Shown: positions 15,454-23,586, counted from the stretch's first letter. The stretch: DNA of 30,590 nt from DATHVR01 sp035461175 (GCA_035461175.1 DATHVR010000161.1:1-30590), one strand, 5' to 3'. Notes: generated by a model not told the origin, from the letters alone. Made by a program: numbers and translations.

Positions 15454-17037
15454 GTGAACTCACCTCGCTTCGACTACATCGTCGTCGGTGCCGGCTCGGC
15501 CGGATGCGTACTCGCCAACCGGCTCTCCACCCTCGGAACGGTCCTGCTGCTCGAGGCCGGCGCCGATGACACCTCGCTGAACGTCAGGATTCCGGCGGCG
15601 TTCTCGAAGCTCTTCAAGACCGCGGCCGACTGGGATCTCGAGTCAGGCCCCGAACCGGGCGCCGAAGGCAGGCGGCTGTATGTGCCCCGGGGGCGGTTGG
15701 TCGGAGGCTCATCTGCTATCAACGCGATGATCTACATGCGTGGCCGTCGCTCCGACTACGAAGGGTGGGAGGAGGCCGGGGCCACCGGCTGGGACTGGGA
15801 GACCGTCCGCGAGGCCTTTCTGGAGGTGGAGGACAATTCACGTGGTGACGGCCCGTACCACGCCACCGGCGGCGAACTGCGGGTGGAGGACCTGACCGAC
15901 CCCTCCCCCTTTTCACGCCGTTTCGTCGAGGGAGCCATCGAGATCGGCATCCCGGCCAACCCCGACTTCAATGGTCCCCACCAGGAGGGGGTAGGCCTGT
16001 TCCAGGTCAATCAGCGCCGCGGGAGGCGATGGAGTGCCGCCGACGCCTTCCTCGCTCCCGTTCGCAACCGGCCCACTCTGACGGTGGAAACCGGAGCCGT
16101 GGTCGAGCGGGTCGTGATCGCAGGGGGCCGGGCAACCGGAGTGGCCTACCACCGGGAGGGAAGAACCGTCATCGCACATGCGGAGGCCGAGGTGATCCTG
16201 GCGGCGGGGGCGATCGCATCCCCCACCCTGCTGCAACGCTCGGGCATCGGAGATCCCGACCTTCTCAGGCGCGCCGGGGTCGAACCGGTGGTCGAGGCGA
16301 CCGGGGTGGGCGAGAACCTCCAGGACCACCCGGTGGTGATGGTGATCGGCACCACCACCTCCGGCCCCACCTTGGACGGAGCCGAGACCTTCCCCAACCT
16401 GATGCGATACCTGATCCGGCGTCGGGGCCCTCTCACCTCGAACGTGGGCGAAGCCGGGGCTTTCGTTCGCTCCTCCAGGGCGGGTCCCGAGCCGGACCTT
16501 CAGTTCCATTTCGCTCCCACCTACTTCGCCGATCACGGTTTCACGGCCTACGACGGGCATGCCTACACCACCGGGCCGCTCCTGCTCAGTCCCTCCTCTC
16601 GCGGCTGGGTGCGAATCCGGGACGCCGACCCGTCGTCGAAGCCGGAGATCGTCGGAAACCACCTCACCGCACCCGAGGATTTGGCTCTCCTCGTAGAGGG
16701 GGTGCGAATCGGGCGGGAGATCTTCGCTTCCCGGGCCTTCGCCCCCGTGCGCAAGGCCGAGTTGCTCCCCGGGCCGGATCTCCAGAGTGACGCCGACCTG
16801 GGGAAGTTCATTCGCCGGCGGGTCGAACTGCTGTATCACCCGGTGGGGACCTGCCGGATGGGCAACGGGGACGATGCCGTGGTCGATCCGCGTCTGAAGG
16901 TGAGAGGGGTGGAGGGCCTGCGGGTAGCGGATGCCTCGGTGATGCCGCGCATCGTGTCGGGAAACACCAACGCCCCCACGATCATGATCGCCACCCGGGC
17001 CGCCCGGATGATCGCCGAGGACCAAACGCCCGCCTGA
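15454..17037 (+). CDS. GMC family FAD-dependent oxidoreductase (choline dehydrogenase-like)
   Basis: A 527-residue glucose-methanol-choline oxidoreductase that oxidises an alcohol with FAD. The N-terminal dinucleotide fold is DYIVVGAGSAGCVLANRLS (7-25) with Glu34 in LLLEAG for the ribose. The first GMC signature is GRLVGGSSAINAMIYMRG (80-97). The catalytic His462 lies in LYHPVGTCRMG and the second catalytic position is Asn506 in SGNTNAPT, the same 44-residue spacing as in choline oxidase. There is no signal peptide. The alcohol substrate is unknown and no betaine aldehyde dehydrogenase is adjacent. The GTG start has a TACCCT -10 box 6 bases upstream. It is divergent from the aconitase-X operon. 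Confidence 0.92.
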   Translation: MNSPRFDYIVVGAGSAGCVLANRLSTLGTVLLLEAGADDTSLNVRIPAAFSKLFKTAADWDLESGPEPGAEGRRLYVPRGRLVGGSSAINAMIYMRGRRSDYEGWEEAGATGWDWETVREAFLEVEDNSRGDGPYHATGGELRVEDLTDPSPFSRRFVEGAIEIGIPANPDFNGPHQEGVGLFQVNQRRGRRWSAADAFLAPVRNRPTLTVETGAVVERVVIAGGRATGVAYHREGRTVIAHAEAEVILAAGAIASPTLLQRSGIGDPDLLRRAGVEPVVEATGVGENLQDHPVVMVIGTTTSGPTLDGAETFPNLMRYLIRRRGPLTSNVGEAGAFVRSSRAGPEPDLQFHFAPTYFADHGFTAYDGHAYTTGPLLLSPSSRGWVRIRDADPSSKPEIVGNHLTAPEDLALLVEGVRIGREIFASRAFAPVRKAELLPGPDLQSDADLGKFIRRRVELLYHPVGTCRMGNGDDAVVDPRLKVRGVEGLRVADASVMPRIVSGNTNAPTIMIATRAARMIAEDQTPA

Positions 17038-17061
17038 GGCCGCCGGGCCGGTGCCCCGGGT

Positions 17062-17751
17062 TCAGAAGCCCAGGTCCAGCTGTTCCCCGAGCCGGCGGTG
17101 GCGGCTGAGCCCGTTCCAGATCAGGTGGTCCATGAAAACCCAGCTACGACGGTGGATGGAGCTCGGGCCCCACGCCTGCAGGGCCGCCTTGTGCGTCGGG
17201 CACGGGTAGCCCTTGTTGCCCTCGAAGTTGTAAGGGGGGAACTCCGGAGCCACCTTCCGCATCATCCGGTCCCGGGTCACCTTGGCGAGGATCGAGGCGG
17301 CGGCGATCGAGACGGACAGACGGTCGCCGCCCACAATCCGCTGCGCCCCGCCGACGAAGTCCCAATTGCCGTCCACCAGAACGGCATCCGGCATCACACC
17401 TAGTCCATCCAGCGCCCGCCGGGCCGCCAGCCTCTGGGCTTCGGACATACCGAGCTCGTCACACTCCTTGGGCGTGACATGGCCCACCGACCAGGCTCGC
17501 ACCCATCCGGCGATCCGCTCGAACATCGCCTCCCGCTCGACCTCGGTGAGCATCTTGGAATCCCTGACCTTGTAGATGCGCCGGTCGGTCGGAACCACGA
17601 CCGCACCCACGCTGAGCGGCCCGGCCCAGGCTCCCCGACCCACCTCGTCGATTCCCACGACGACGTCGGCCCCGCCGGTCCAGAGATCTCTTTCCAGGGA
17701 CAAGCCCGGCGACTTATCCCGCAGTGCTCCCCGTAGCCTCGGCACACTCAC
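17062..17751 (-). CDS. rnhB: Ribonuclease HII
   Basis: A 229-residue RNase HII that nicks at ribonucleotides embedded in DNA and removes RNA from RNA-DNA hybrids. The catalytic acidic set is visible: Asp35 and Glu36 in GIDEVGRG, Asp127 in LVDGNW, and Asp143 in GGDRLSVSIAAASILAK. VTRD follows as usual. The N-terminus carries about 30 extra residues before the catalytic domain. The GTG at 17751 is supported by TACCCT exactly 7 bases upstream; a second in-frame GTG lies two codons later. It converges on the GMC gene with 24 bp between stops. Confidence 0.95.
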   Translation of the reverse strand: MSVPRLRGALRDKSPGLSLERDLWTGGADVVVGIDEVGRGAWAGPLSVGAVVVPTDRRIYKVRDSKMLTEVEREAMFERIAGWVRAWSVGHVTPKECDELGMSEAQRLAARRALDGLGVMPDAVLVDGNWDFVGGAQRIVGGDRLSVSIAAASILAKVTRDRMMRKVAPEFPPYNFEGNKGYPCPTHKAALQAWGPSSIHRRSWVFMDHLIWNGLSRHRRLGEQLDLGF

Positions 17752-17758
17752 GGACGCC

Positions 17759-17764
17759 AGGGTA
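17759..17764 (-). promoter_or_regulatory. -10 box of rnhB
   Basis: TACCCT on the minus strand, 7 bases before the GTG at 17751. It is the same hexamer as before the GMC gene. It lies in the 25-bp gap downstream of the AlgH-family gene. Confidence 0.55.
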
Positions 17765-17776
17765 GGCGACGCCGCC

Positions 17777-18283
17777 TCAATTGACGCGCGGATCGACCGG
17801 ATGGGTGGCCCACAGGGCCGCTGCTCCTCCCCGGCGCCGGAGCAGACGCCCCCACAGCGCGTCGGGGAAGGGCGGCAGCGACTCGCCGGGCAGAGGCTTC
17901 ATAACCAGCCAGGCACCTTCGGCGATCTCCGCCTCCAGCTGCCCCGGGCTCCACCCCGCCTGGCCGACGAAGAGTCGACCCCTGACCCCGGGCCGGTTGG
18001 GAGGCGTCAGGTCATCGGCCAGGCTCACTTCCCCCTCTACGTCGAGCAGGATGAGCCCCGATTCGGCCGCCACCGGCCCTCCCCAGAAGATGACCGGAGG
18101 CGGTGCCAGCGCCGATCGCCAGTCGGGCAGGTGGTCGATGGTCGGCTCCTCCGTGGGACGGTTGAGCACCACTCCGGCGGCGCCGTCATCCTCCATATGG
18201 GCGTAGAGGTAGACGACCGTGTGGACGAAGTTGGGATCCGTGATCAGAGGAGTGGCGACGAGCAGATTCCCGGCAAGAGGCAT
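17777..18283 (-). CDS. AlgH family protein (UPF0301/DUF179)
   Basis: A 168-residue protein of the YqgE/AlgH family. The N-terminal pattern GNLLVATPLITDPNFVHTVVYL (5-26), AAGVVLNRPTEEP (about 35-47), VIFWGGPV (about 64-71) and GRLFVGQAGWSPGQLEAEI are characteristic. The molecular function of the family is not established. The ATG at 18283 gives the normal family N-terminus and has CAGGAT 6 bases upstream; an in-frame ATG at 18304 would add seven residues but overlaps the divergent promoter. It is divergent from the EEP phosphoesterase gene with only 30 bp between starts. Confidence 0.88.
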   Translation of the reverse strand: MPLAGNLLVATPLITDPNFVHTVVYLYAHMEDDGAAGVVLNRPTEEPTIDHLPDWRSALAPPPVIFWGGPVAAESGLILLDVEGEVSLADDLTPPNRPGVRGRLFVGQAGWSPGQLEAEIAEGAWLVMKPLPGESLPPFPDALWGRLLRRRGGAAALWATHPVDPRVN

Positions 18284-18289
18284 CCTCCC

Positions 18290-18304
18290 ATCCTGGCATA
18301 CCAT
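18290..18304. promoter_or_regulatory. Divergent -10 boxes of the AlgH-family and EEP genes
   Basis: Minus strand: CAGGAT (18290-18295), 6 bases before the AlgH ATG at 18283. Plus strand: TACCAT (18299-18304), 9 bases before the EEP ATG at 18314. As at the other divergent pairs in the window, the two promoters overlap. Confidence 0.45.
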
Positions 18305-18313
18305 GAAGAGGAC

Positions 18314-18979
18314 ATGATCCGGGTCGTCTCCACCAACCTCTACAACCACAACGTCGACCTGGAGTCCCTCGCCCGGCTCATCGAGGAGGAACGACCTGAC
18401 TTCCTGGCCGCCCAGGAACTGACGCCGGCCGCCGGCCGGGTGATCGCGGGACGACTCCCCCACGGCCTGCTCCAGCCCCGCGACGGAACCGACGGTATCG
18501 GCATCGCCTCCGCCTCCCCGGTTCGGGTGCGCCGTCACCCCCTCCCCCACCGAGACGCCATGGTGGCGGACGGTCCCTTCAGCCTCTGGTCGGTGCACCT
18601 GGCCAACCCGGTCGATGCCCCACCGCCGTGGCGGGCCCGGCGCGCCCAGGTGCACGCCCTGGCCGCTGCCGTCACCGGCCTACGCCCGGTGCTGGTTGTG
18701 GGCGACTTCAATGCCACGCCGTGGTGGCCCGCCTACCGGATCCTGACCCGGGTCCTCGACGACGGGGTGGCGACGCTGGCGGAACGGCGGGGAGAGAGGC
18801 CGAAGAGGACATGGTCCTACCGGGCCCTGACGCCTACCCTACTGCGCATCGACCACGCCCTCATCGGCGGCCTCCGCCTCGCCGATGCCAGAACCCGAGT
18901 GGTGGCAGGGTCGGACCATCGGGCGCTGGTGGTCGATGTGGAGACCGACCTCAGCCCAGGTGATCCTCGATCCAGCTGA
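18314..18979 (+). CDS. Endonuclease/exonuclease/phosphatase-fold phosphoesterase
   Basis: A 221-residue EEP-superfamily metal-dependent phosphoesterase without signal peptide. The catalytic series is complete: Asn8 in VSTNLYNHN, Glu35 in AAQE, Asp131 and Asn133 in VVGDFNATPWW, Asp180-His181 in LRIDHALI, and Asp201-His202 in AGSDHRAL. It may act on nucleic acid or phosphorylated small molecules; the family does not settle which. The ATG at 18314 is preferred because reading further upstream (open to 17576) lies over the AlgH gene. GAGGA ends 1 base before the ATG, too close for normal use. Its last 29 bases overlap the 3' end of the convergent lipase gene. Confidence 0.85.
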   Translation: MIRVVSTNLYNHNVDLESLARLIEEERPDFLAAQELTPAAGRVIAGRLPHGLLQPRDGTDGIGIASASPVRVRRHPLPHRDAMVADGPFSLWSVHLANPVDAPPPWRARRAQVHALAAAVTGLRPVLVVGDFNATPWWPAYRILTRVLDDGVATLAERRGERPKRTWSYRALTPTLLRIDHALIGGLRLADARTRVVAGSDHRALVVDVETDLSPGDPRSS

Positions 18980-19769
18980 CCACGTCGGCCACCACCTCGG
19001 GCCCTTCCGGCTCGTTGAACATCTCATGGCGCAGAGTCGGATATAGCCGGCGTTCCACCCCTTCCAGGGCGCCCAGCGGCACCGAGACGTTGGGTGGGAC
19101 CAGGGTGTCGGCACCGCCGTGAATCACCAGCGTGGGTATCGAGAGCCGCCCCATCGCTTCTTGCACCCTCTCCTGGGACTTGAACGCTTCGGCCCCGACA
19201 CGGGTGCTGGCCTTGGTCTGCACCAGCGGGTCGGCGAAGTAGTCCTCCCCCACCGCCGGGTCACGCGAAAGCTGGCTTCCCTTCACCGCCGTCGGAAGCC
19301 GTAAACGGGGAGCGATGACGCTCGAAAGCGGTGCAATCGCCTTCTGCCAGGCGGCACCTCCCCCCACCGCCGGGGCAGACAGCACCAGCAGGTCGGGGGC
19401 GGATCGCTCGGACAGGGCGTACTCGAATGCCACCAGGCCACCCAGCGAATGTCCCAACAACACGACCGGTCGGCCCGTCGCCCGCGCCTCCCCGATTAGT
19501 TCTCCCACCTGATCCAGAAATTGGCTCCAGTCCTCGACGAAGCCGCGGCTGCCGCCGGTCGCCCCGAACCCGATCAGGTCGGCCGCCGTCACGCCCAGTC
19601 CCGCTTCGGCGAGAAGACTCCCGGTGCGCTCGTAGCGACCGCAATGCTCGCCCAACCCGTGGACGAGCACCACCTCCGCCCGGATCTCGGTTTCCGGCTG
19701 CCACCGCCGCACCAGTTGGGATCCGACGACCGGATGGGGGCGGGGCTCGGCGCGGCTGGCTATCGGCAT
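18951..19769 (-). CDS. Monoacylglycerol-lipase-like alpha/beta hydrolase
   Basis: A 272-residue serine hydrolase. HGLGEHCGRY (37-46) and the lid-region order are typical of monoacylglycerol lipases and lysophospholipases (Hydrolase_4). The triad is Ser108 in GHSLGG, Asp221 in HGGADTLVPP and His248 in LRHEMFNEP. No signal peptide is visible, so it should act on lipids from inside the cell or at the inner leaflet. The start at 19769 follows TAGAGT by 7 bases; that -10 box overlaps the TAG stop of the preceding gene. It can therefore be read from its own promoter or by read-through of the gcvT operon. Confidence 0.9.
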   Translation of the reverse strand: MPIASRAEPRPHPVVGSQLVRRWQPETEIRAEVVLVHGLGEHCGRYERTGSLLAEAGLGVTAADLIGFGATGGSRGFVEDWSQFLDQVGELIGEARATGRPVVLLGHSLGGLVAFEYALSERSAPDLLVLSAPAVGGGAAWQKAIAPLSSVIAPRLRLPTAVKGSQLSRDPAVGEDYFADPLVQTKASTRVGAEAFKSQERVQEAMGRLSIPTLVIHGGADTLVPPNVSVPLGALEGVERRLYPTLRHEMFNEPEGPEVVADVVSWIEDHLG

Positions 19770-19776
19770 GACACCA

Positions 19777-19782
19777 ACTCTA
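19777..19782 (-). promoter_or_regulatory. -10 box of the lipase-like gene
   Basis: TAGAGT on the minus strand, 7 bases before the ATG at 19769. Its first three bases are also the TAG stop of the upstream gene. Confidence 0.5.
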
Positions 19783-20397
19783 TTCCGCTCCGCCCACCAC
19801 CCGACCCAGGGCGGCGGCGATCCTCGCCAGGTGCGGTTCCGAGTGATCCGAGTGGACGGTGAGGGCGACGGCGCCGCCCATACCCTCCAGGACACGCATT
19901 CCCACCACGCCCAGCCCCCGGCACCCCTCGATGACCAGGGCGGCTTCCAGGGGGGTCAGAAACGGAATCGTGCGTGCCACCGACGAGTCGATCAGCCTCA
20001 CGTCCGGGATCTGCGCCAACTGCTTGGCGAGACGAACGGTCTTGTCGATCAGCTCTCGCCCCTCGCTCCGGGCCCGGGGAGGCGGGATGGGGCGGTGGGC
20101 TCGGTCGAGGAAGCCCTCCACGCAGGCCGGGAGGGGCAGGTGTGCGGTCACCTCCGGGTCCGCCTCCACCAGACACGGTCCCTCGGGAAATTGCGACTCC
20201 ACGATTCCCCAGCGGTTGGGCTGAGCGACGATCCAGACGCCTCCCTCGGGGGGCGCCCCGGATGGCCACACCGTGTGACCGCCTATCTGGATGCGGCCCT
20301 GCGCCGGGAGCGGCGCCCACGTTTCGGCGGGAAGCGGCGGCGAGACGTCGACGATCAGCGGTGGAAGGGCGGGTTGGCGACCCGTGCTTTCAGCCAC
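19780..20397 (-). CDS. Half-length protein resembling a PLP fold-type I enzyme, PLP lysine absent
   Basis: 205 residues, no confident family. The sequence reads like the second half of a class-V aminotransferase or cysteine-desulfurase-like enzyme. LIVDVSPPL (14-22) resembles the strand with the cofactor-binding Asp. GGHTVWPSGAPPEGG (39-53) resembles the His-Lys-(x)n-G-P-x-G loop, but with Thr42 where the PLP lysine should be. GRELIDKTVRLAKQL, RTIPFL and GMGGAVALTVHSDH fit the C-terminal small domain. No N-terminal half exists: the DNA before the start is the end of intact gcvT, which this gene overlaps by 43 bp. The start is a GTG at 20397. It is probably a pseudoenzyme, perhaps a regulator or partner; this is an inference by eye, without an alignment. 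It is the last tightly packed member of the merR-gcvT operon. Confidence 0.6.
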   Translation of the reverse strand: MAESTGRQPALPPLIVDVSPPLPAETWAPLPAQGRIQIGGHTVWPSGAPPEGGVWIVAQPNRWGIVESQFPEGPCLVEADPEVTAHLPLPACVEGFLDRAHRPIPPPRARSEGRELIDKTVRLAKQLAQIPDVRLIDSSVARTIPFLTPLEAALVIEGCRGLGVVGMRVLEGMGGAVALTVHSDHSEPHLARIAAALGRVVGGAE

Positions 20398-21383
20398 TTG
20401 CCCCGAATCTCGACCTCGGCCTCGGCCCCTACTTCGACCGGCGGCGCCAGGTAGGCGAGGGCGATCCCCTTGTCGAGCATGGGGCTGACGTTGCCGGAGG
20501 TGACCTGGCCCCGGGAAGTTCCGGATCGGACCGCGTAACCGTGGCGGGGGATCCCCCGTTCCTCCATCACCAGACCCGCCAGACGTCGATCGACGCCCGC
20601 CTCTCGTTGCTTCTCCAGCGCCTCCCGTCCCGGGAAGTCATGGTCCCAATCGACGGCGAAGTCCAGCCCGGCCTCGAGCGGGGTGGTGGTGGCGTCTATG
20701 TCCGATCCCCACAGTGCGAGACCCGCTTCGAGACGCAGGGTGTCGCGGGCGCCCAGACCACAGGGCACGGCTCCGGCGGCGAGGATCCGGTCCAGCACCG
20801 CTTGGGCCTGGTCCGCCTCGACACACAACTCGCCTCCCATCTCACCGGTGTATCCGGTTCCGGCTCCTCGCAGGTTCCCCGCCTCGAAGGTCCGGAAACG
20901 TCGCGGACGGTCCCCGAACAGCGACTCGAACAGCTCCGGCGCCTGCGGTCCCTGGATGGCGAGCATCACCGTCTCCGGCTGGAGATCGGTGACGTCCACC
21001 TCCCGGCCTTCCCGGATGGAGGAGGCGACAACTTCCACGTTGGCGGCGTTGGGCATGACCCAGTAGTCGTTCTCGTCCCAGCGCCAGACCACGACGTCGT
21101 CGAGGATCCCGCCGTCTTGATTCAAGAGCATCGTGTAGTGGGTGCGACCCGGCTCGTAGCGGCCGGCGTCGTTGGTGAACACGTTGCGCAGCGCTTCCGT
21201 GGCTCCGGGGCCGCTGACCGACAGACGTCCCAGGTGGGTCACGTCGAAGACGCCCACCGACTCCCGCACCGCCTTGTGCTCGACGAGGACCGACTCGTAC
21301 TGGACGGGCATCTCCCACCCGCCGAAGTCGACGAACCTCGCCCCCAGCTCGGCGTGGCGATCGTGGAGCGGAGACCGACTCAT
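20355..21383 (-). CDS. gcvT: Glycine cleavage system T protein (aminomethyltransferase)
   Basis: A 342-residue T protein that takes the aminomethyl group from lipoylated H protein, releases ammonia and makes 5,10-methylenetetrahydrofolate. Typical stretches are FVDFGGWEMPVQY (17-29), GVFDVTHLGRLSVSGP (44-59), GGILDD with the conserved Asp pair 95-96, LAIQGPQAPE, the substrate segment GTGYTGEMGGELCVE, and GLGARDTLRLEAGL. Length is slightly short of the E. coli protein (364) but complete in domains. The ATG overlaps the stop of the upstream PD-(D/E)XK gene by four bases. The H protein is encoded 4.4 kb upstream on the same strand; the P protein is not in the window. Confidence 0.93.
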   Translation of the reverse strand: MSRSPLHDRHAELGARFVDFGGWEMPVQYESVLVEHKAVRESVGVFDVTHLGRLSVSGPGATEALRNVFTNDAGRYEPGRTHYTMLLNQDGGILDDVVVWRWDENDYWVMPNAANVEVVASSIREGREVDVTDLQPETVMLAIQGPQAPELFESLFGDRPRRFRTFEAGNLRGAGTGYTGEMGGELCVEADQAQAVLDRILAAGAVPCGLGARDTLRLEAGLALWGSDIDATTTPLEAGLDFAVDWDHDFPGREALEKQREAGVDRRLAGLVMEERGIPRHGYAVRSGTSRGQVTSGNVSPMLDKGIALAYLAPPVEVGAEAEVEIRGKWLKARVANPPFHR

Positions 21384-21813
21384 CCGGTTCGGGTCCCGCG
21401 ATCATCGAGGCGGGTAACCACCGGCTTGCCGGGAATGCGGGTCGGGGCGGGAACGTCTTCGAGGTGGTCGGGATCCTCCAGGCCGTACTTGGCCACCAGC
21501 TGGAGGTAGTCACGCTGATAGAGCACCTTGCAACTGACTTCCGGATGGAGCTGGCGCAGAAGCCGCACCTTGCGGTTCTTCTTGGTAACCAGCTTCTGGT
21601 TCATGGTCGTGATCTCGATGAACAGGTCGTCGTCGGGAAGGTAGAAGTCGGGAGTGAAGAACTGACGGGGCTCGCCGTCCCGGTCCCACCCGATCGGAAA
21701 CGAGCGAGGCTCGTACTCCCACGGGATCCCGTAGAAGTCGAGGAGTAGGGCGAACTGCCGTTCGCTGTTGTGGGCGAAGTCGACCTCGTCGGCCCGAAGG
21801 TTGAGTCCTTCGT

Positions 21814-21817
<4 letters not shown>
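21380..21817 (-). CDS. PD-(D/E)XK nuclease-like protein with an apparent CTG start
   Basis: The frame is open and conserved-looking well upstream of its first ATG at 21604, where only 74 residues would remain. No ATG, GTG or TTG occurs upstream in frame, but a CTG at 21817 overlaps the merR stop (CTGA) and has an AGGCGG-like Shine-Dalgarno 8 bases upstream. From CTG the protein is 145 residues. It has the look of a small restriction-type nuclease fold: NSERQFALLLDFYGIPWEYEP (17-37) with helix Glu19, then FTPDFYLP (54-61) with Pro56-Asp57, then LFIEITT with Glu68, and a Lys-rich helix KNRKVRLLRQLHP. The third motif ends in Thr rather than Lys, as in some TnsA-like relatives. Stop and gcvT start overlap (ATGA). 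Function unknown. Confidence 0.65.
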
Positions 21818-22305
<488 letters not shown>

Positions 22306-22400
22306 GGTCTCTCCTCTGAGCAGCGCGGGCCGGTGGCTCCGCAGGAACAATCTGGCCTCCGGACCACTGCTTACAGCAGCGTAATTCCGGACGTGGCAGA

Positions 22401-22430
22401 AAGCTACCTCCCGACCCGGGGAGTTGTCAA
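22401..22430 (-). promoter_or_regulatory. Sigma-70-type promoter of the merR-gcvT operon
   Basis: A perfect -35 TTGACA (22425-22430) and a -10 TAGCTT (22401-22406), 18 bp apart, on the minus strand. Transcription would start near 22394, leaving a leader of about 90 bases before the GTG at 22305. This is the best conventional promoter in the window and the only one with a long leader. The rest of the 22306-22461 gap holds only a 4-5-bp hairpin (22367-22379). Confidence 0.7.
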
Positions 22431-22461
22431 CAACCCCTGTGGAAAACTCGCCGGCGGCGGG

Positions 22462-22980
22462 TCAATCCGGTTCCGAACCGGGCGGTTCCTCACCCTCCAT
22501 GAAATCCTCGACCGTGACGTCCTCGAGAAATTCGCGGAAGCGCTCGATCTGTTGCTCCTCGGACTCGTCCTCGATCTCGATCCCCGCCTCGTCGAGTACC
22601 GAGGGATGGGCGAAAACGGGGGCATCGGACCTCACCGCCAGGGCGATGGAATCGGAAGGTCGGGCCGAGATGTGGACCTCGCCTTCAGGTGTGGTGAGCA
22701 CGAGATCGGCGTAGAACACGCTGTCCTTCATCTCGGAGACCACCACCCGGGAGACGGTGGCACTCAGTTTCTCGATCACCAGCATCAGAAGGTCGTGGGT
22801 CAGCGGGCGAGGTGGCTCGACGTTTTCCATCGCCGTGGCTATGGCCGTGGCCTCGGGAGCGCCGATCCAGATCGGCAGGTAGCGGTTTCCCTCCTGCTCG
22901 CGCAGCAGGACGATGGGAGTGTTGGAGGGCAGTTCCACCCGAACTCCCACCACCGTCATGGCGATGACGTCGGCCTTCAT
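22462..22980 (-). CDS. Bifunctional nuclease family protein (DUF151)
   Basis: 172 residues of the BFN/DUF151 family. MTVVGVRVELPSNTPIVLLRE (8-28), RYLPIWIGAPEATAI (33-47), the LLMLVIEKL helix and the signature HISARPSDSIALAVRSDAPVF (102-122) are diagnostic. Plant and bacterial relatives have been reported with nuclease activity, but the mycobacterial orthologue (Rv1829-like) has no settled role. A Glu/Asp-rich C-terminal tail follows. The ATG at 22980 has a TAACCT -10 box 7 bases upstream. It sits between hpt and merR, in the same order as the mycobacterial cluster apart from the inserted dac and hpt genes. Confidence 0.92.
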   Translation of the reverse strand: MKADVIAMTVVGVRVELPSNTPIVLLREQEGNRYLPIWIGAPEATAIATAMENVEPPRPLTHDLLMLVIEKLSATVSRVVVSEMKDSVFYADLVLTTPEGEVHISARPSDSIALAVRSDAPVFAHPSVLDEAGIEIEDESEEQQIERFREFLEDVTVEDFMEGEEPPGSEPD

Positions 22981-22987
22981 GGCTCTG

Positions 22988-23018
22988 AGGTTATCAGCGC
23001 CGAAGAATCACCTGTCAA
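22988..23018 (-). promoter_or_regulatory. Promoter of the bifunctional nuclease gene
   Basis: A perfect TTGACA -35 (23013-23018) overlapping the end of hpt, and TAACCT -10 (22988-22993) ending 7 bases before the ATG at 22980. The spacer is 19 bp, or 17 if the -10 is read as GATAAC. This links the leaderless -10 geometry to a normal -35 box. Confidence 0.65.
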
Positions 23019-23586
23019 CGGAGTCATACAGAACTTCGACCAGGGCGTCGGGGTCCGCGACCAGGCTTTCGAGGTCGAGCACCGCCCACAACGAGTCGAG
23101 GTTTCGGTAGCGGCCCTTCCAGTCCAGGCCGTAGCCGACCAGGTACTCATCGCCCACTTCGAAGCCCCGATACTCGAGCGGTACCTCCACCAAACGCCGC
23201 CGGGTCTTGTCCACCAGCGTGGCGGTCGCCACCGACGCCGCTCCCTTGTCCTCCAGCATCTTGCGCAGCACCGTAAGGGTCAGGCCCGTGTCGATGATGT
23301 CCTCGACGATCACGACATGGCGTCCGGCCACCGACTCGGCCGTGTCGAGGGCGATCCGGATTCTTCCCCCCTCGCCAAAACGGGACAGACCCAGGAAGTC
23401 GACCTCGAGCGGGATCGACATCGCCCGCACCAGATCGGAGAGGAACGGCAACGACCCGACCAGCACCGCCACCAGGAGGGGGTTGCGGTCGGCGTAATCG
23501 CGGGAGAGGATCTCGCCCAGCTCGCTCACCCGGGCGGCAATCTCGCGCGCCGGGACCACTTCGACGACGCCTCCGTCAGCCGCCAT
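23008..23586 (-). CDS. hpt: Hypoxanthine phosphoribosyltransferase-like protein
   Basis: 192 residues. The PRPP-binding motif VVIVEDIIDTGLTL (91-104), the PPi-loop region LLVAVLVGSLPFLSDLVR (37-54) and VDFLGLS (62-68) support a type I phosphoribosyltransferase of purine salvage. YLVGYGLDWKGRYRNLDSLWAVLDL (about 148-172) is the usual C-terminal base-binding region. Odd points: the flexible-loop motif, normally SSYG, reads SRFGEGGRI and is shorter, and GSLPF replaces the common KGAF. The enzyme is probably active but loop closure may differ. Its start overlaps the end of the carboxypeptidase gene by 11 bp. In many bacteria hpt lies by ftsH or tilS; here it sits in the division cluster. Confidence 0.85.
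   Translation of the reverse strand: MAADGGVVEVVPAREIAARVSELGEILSRDYADRNPLLVAVLVGSLPFLSDLVRAMSIPLEVDFLGLSRFGEGGRIRIALDTAESVAGRHVVIVEDIIDTGLTLTVLRKMLEDKGAASVATATLVDKTRRRLVEVPLEYRGFEVGDEYLVGYGLDWKGRYRNLDSLWAVLDLESLVADPDALVEVLYDSVDR

Noticed and set aside
17043..17059. GC-rich hairpin between the GMC gene and rnhB as a terminator
   Set aside because: The stem is only 4 bp before a bulge and there is no T-run, so it cannot be told from chance in this base composition.
19780..20397. A recent pseudogene left from a full PLP enzyme
   Set aside because: The frame is open throughout, the upstream DNA is intact gcvT, and no remnant of an N-terminal half is present, so simple decay in place does not explain it.
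21380..21604. A 74-residue protein starting at the only ATG of this frame
   Set aside because: The frame upstream of this ATG reads as a coherent nuclease-like fold and the ATG has no Shine-Dalgarno or -10 box; the coupled CTG at 21817 explains the locus better.
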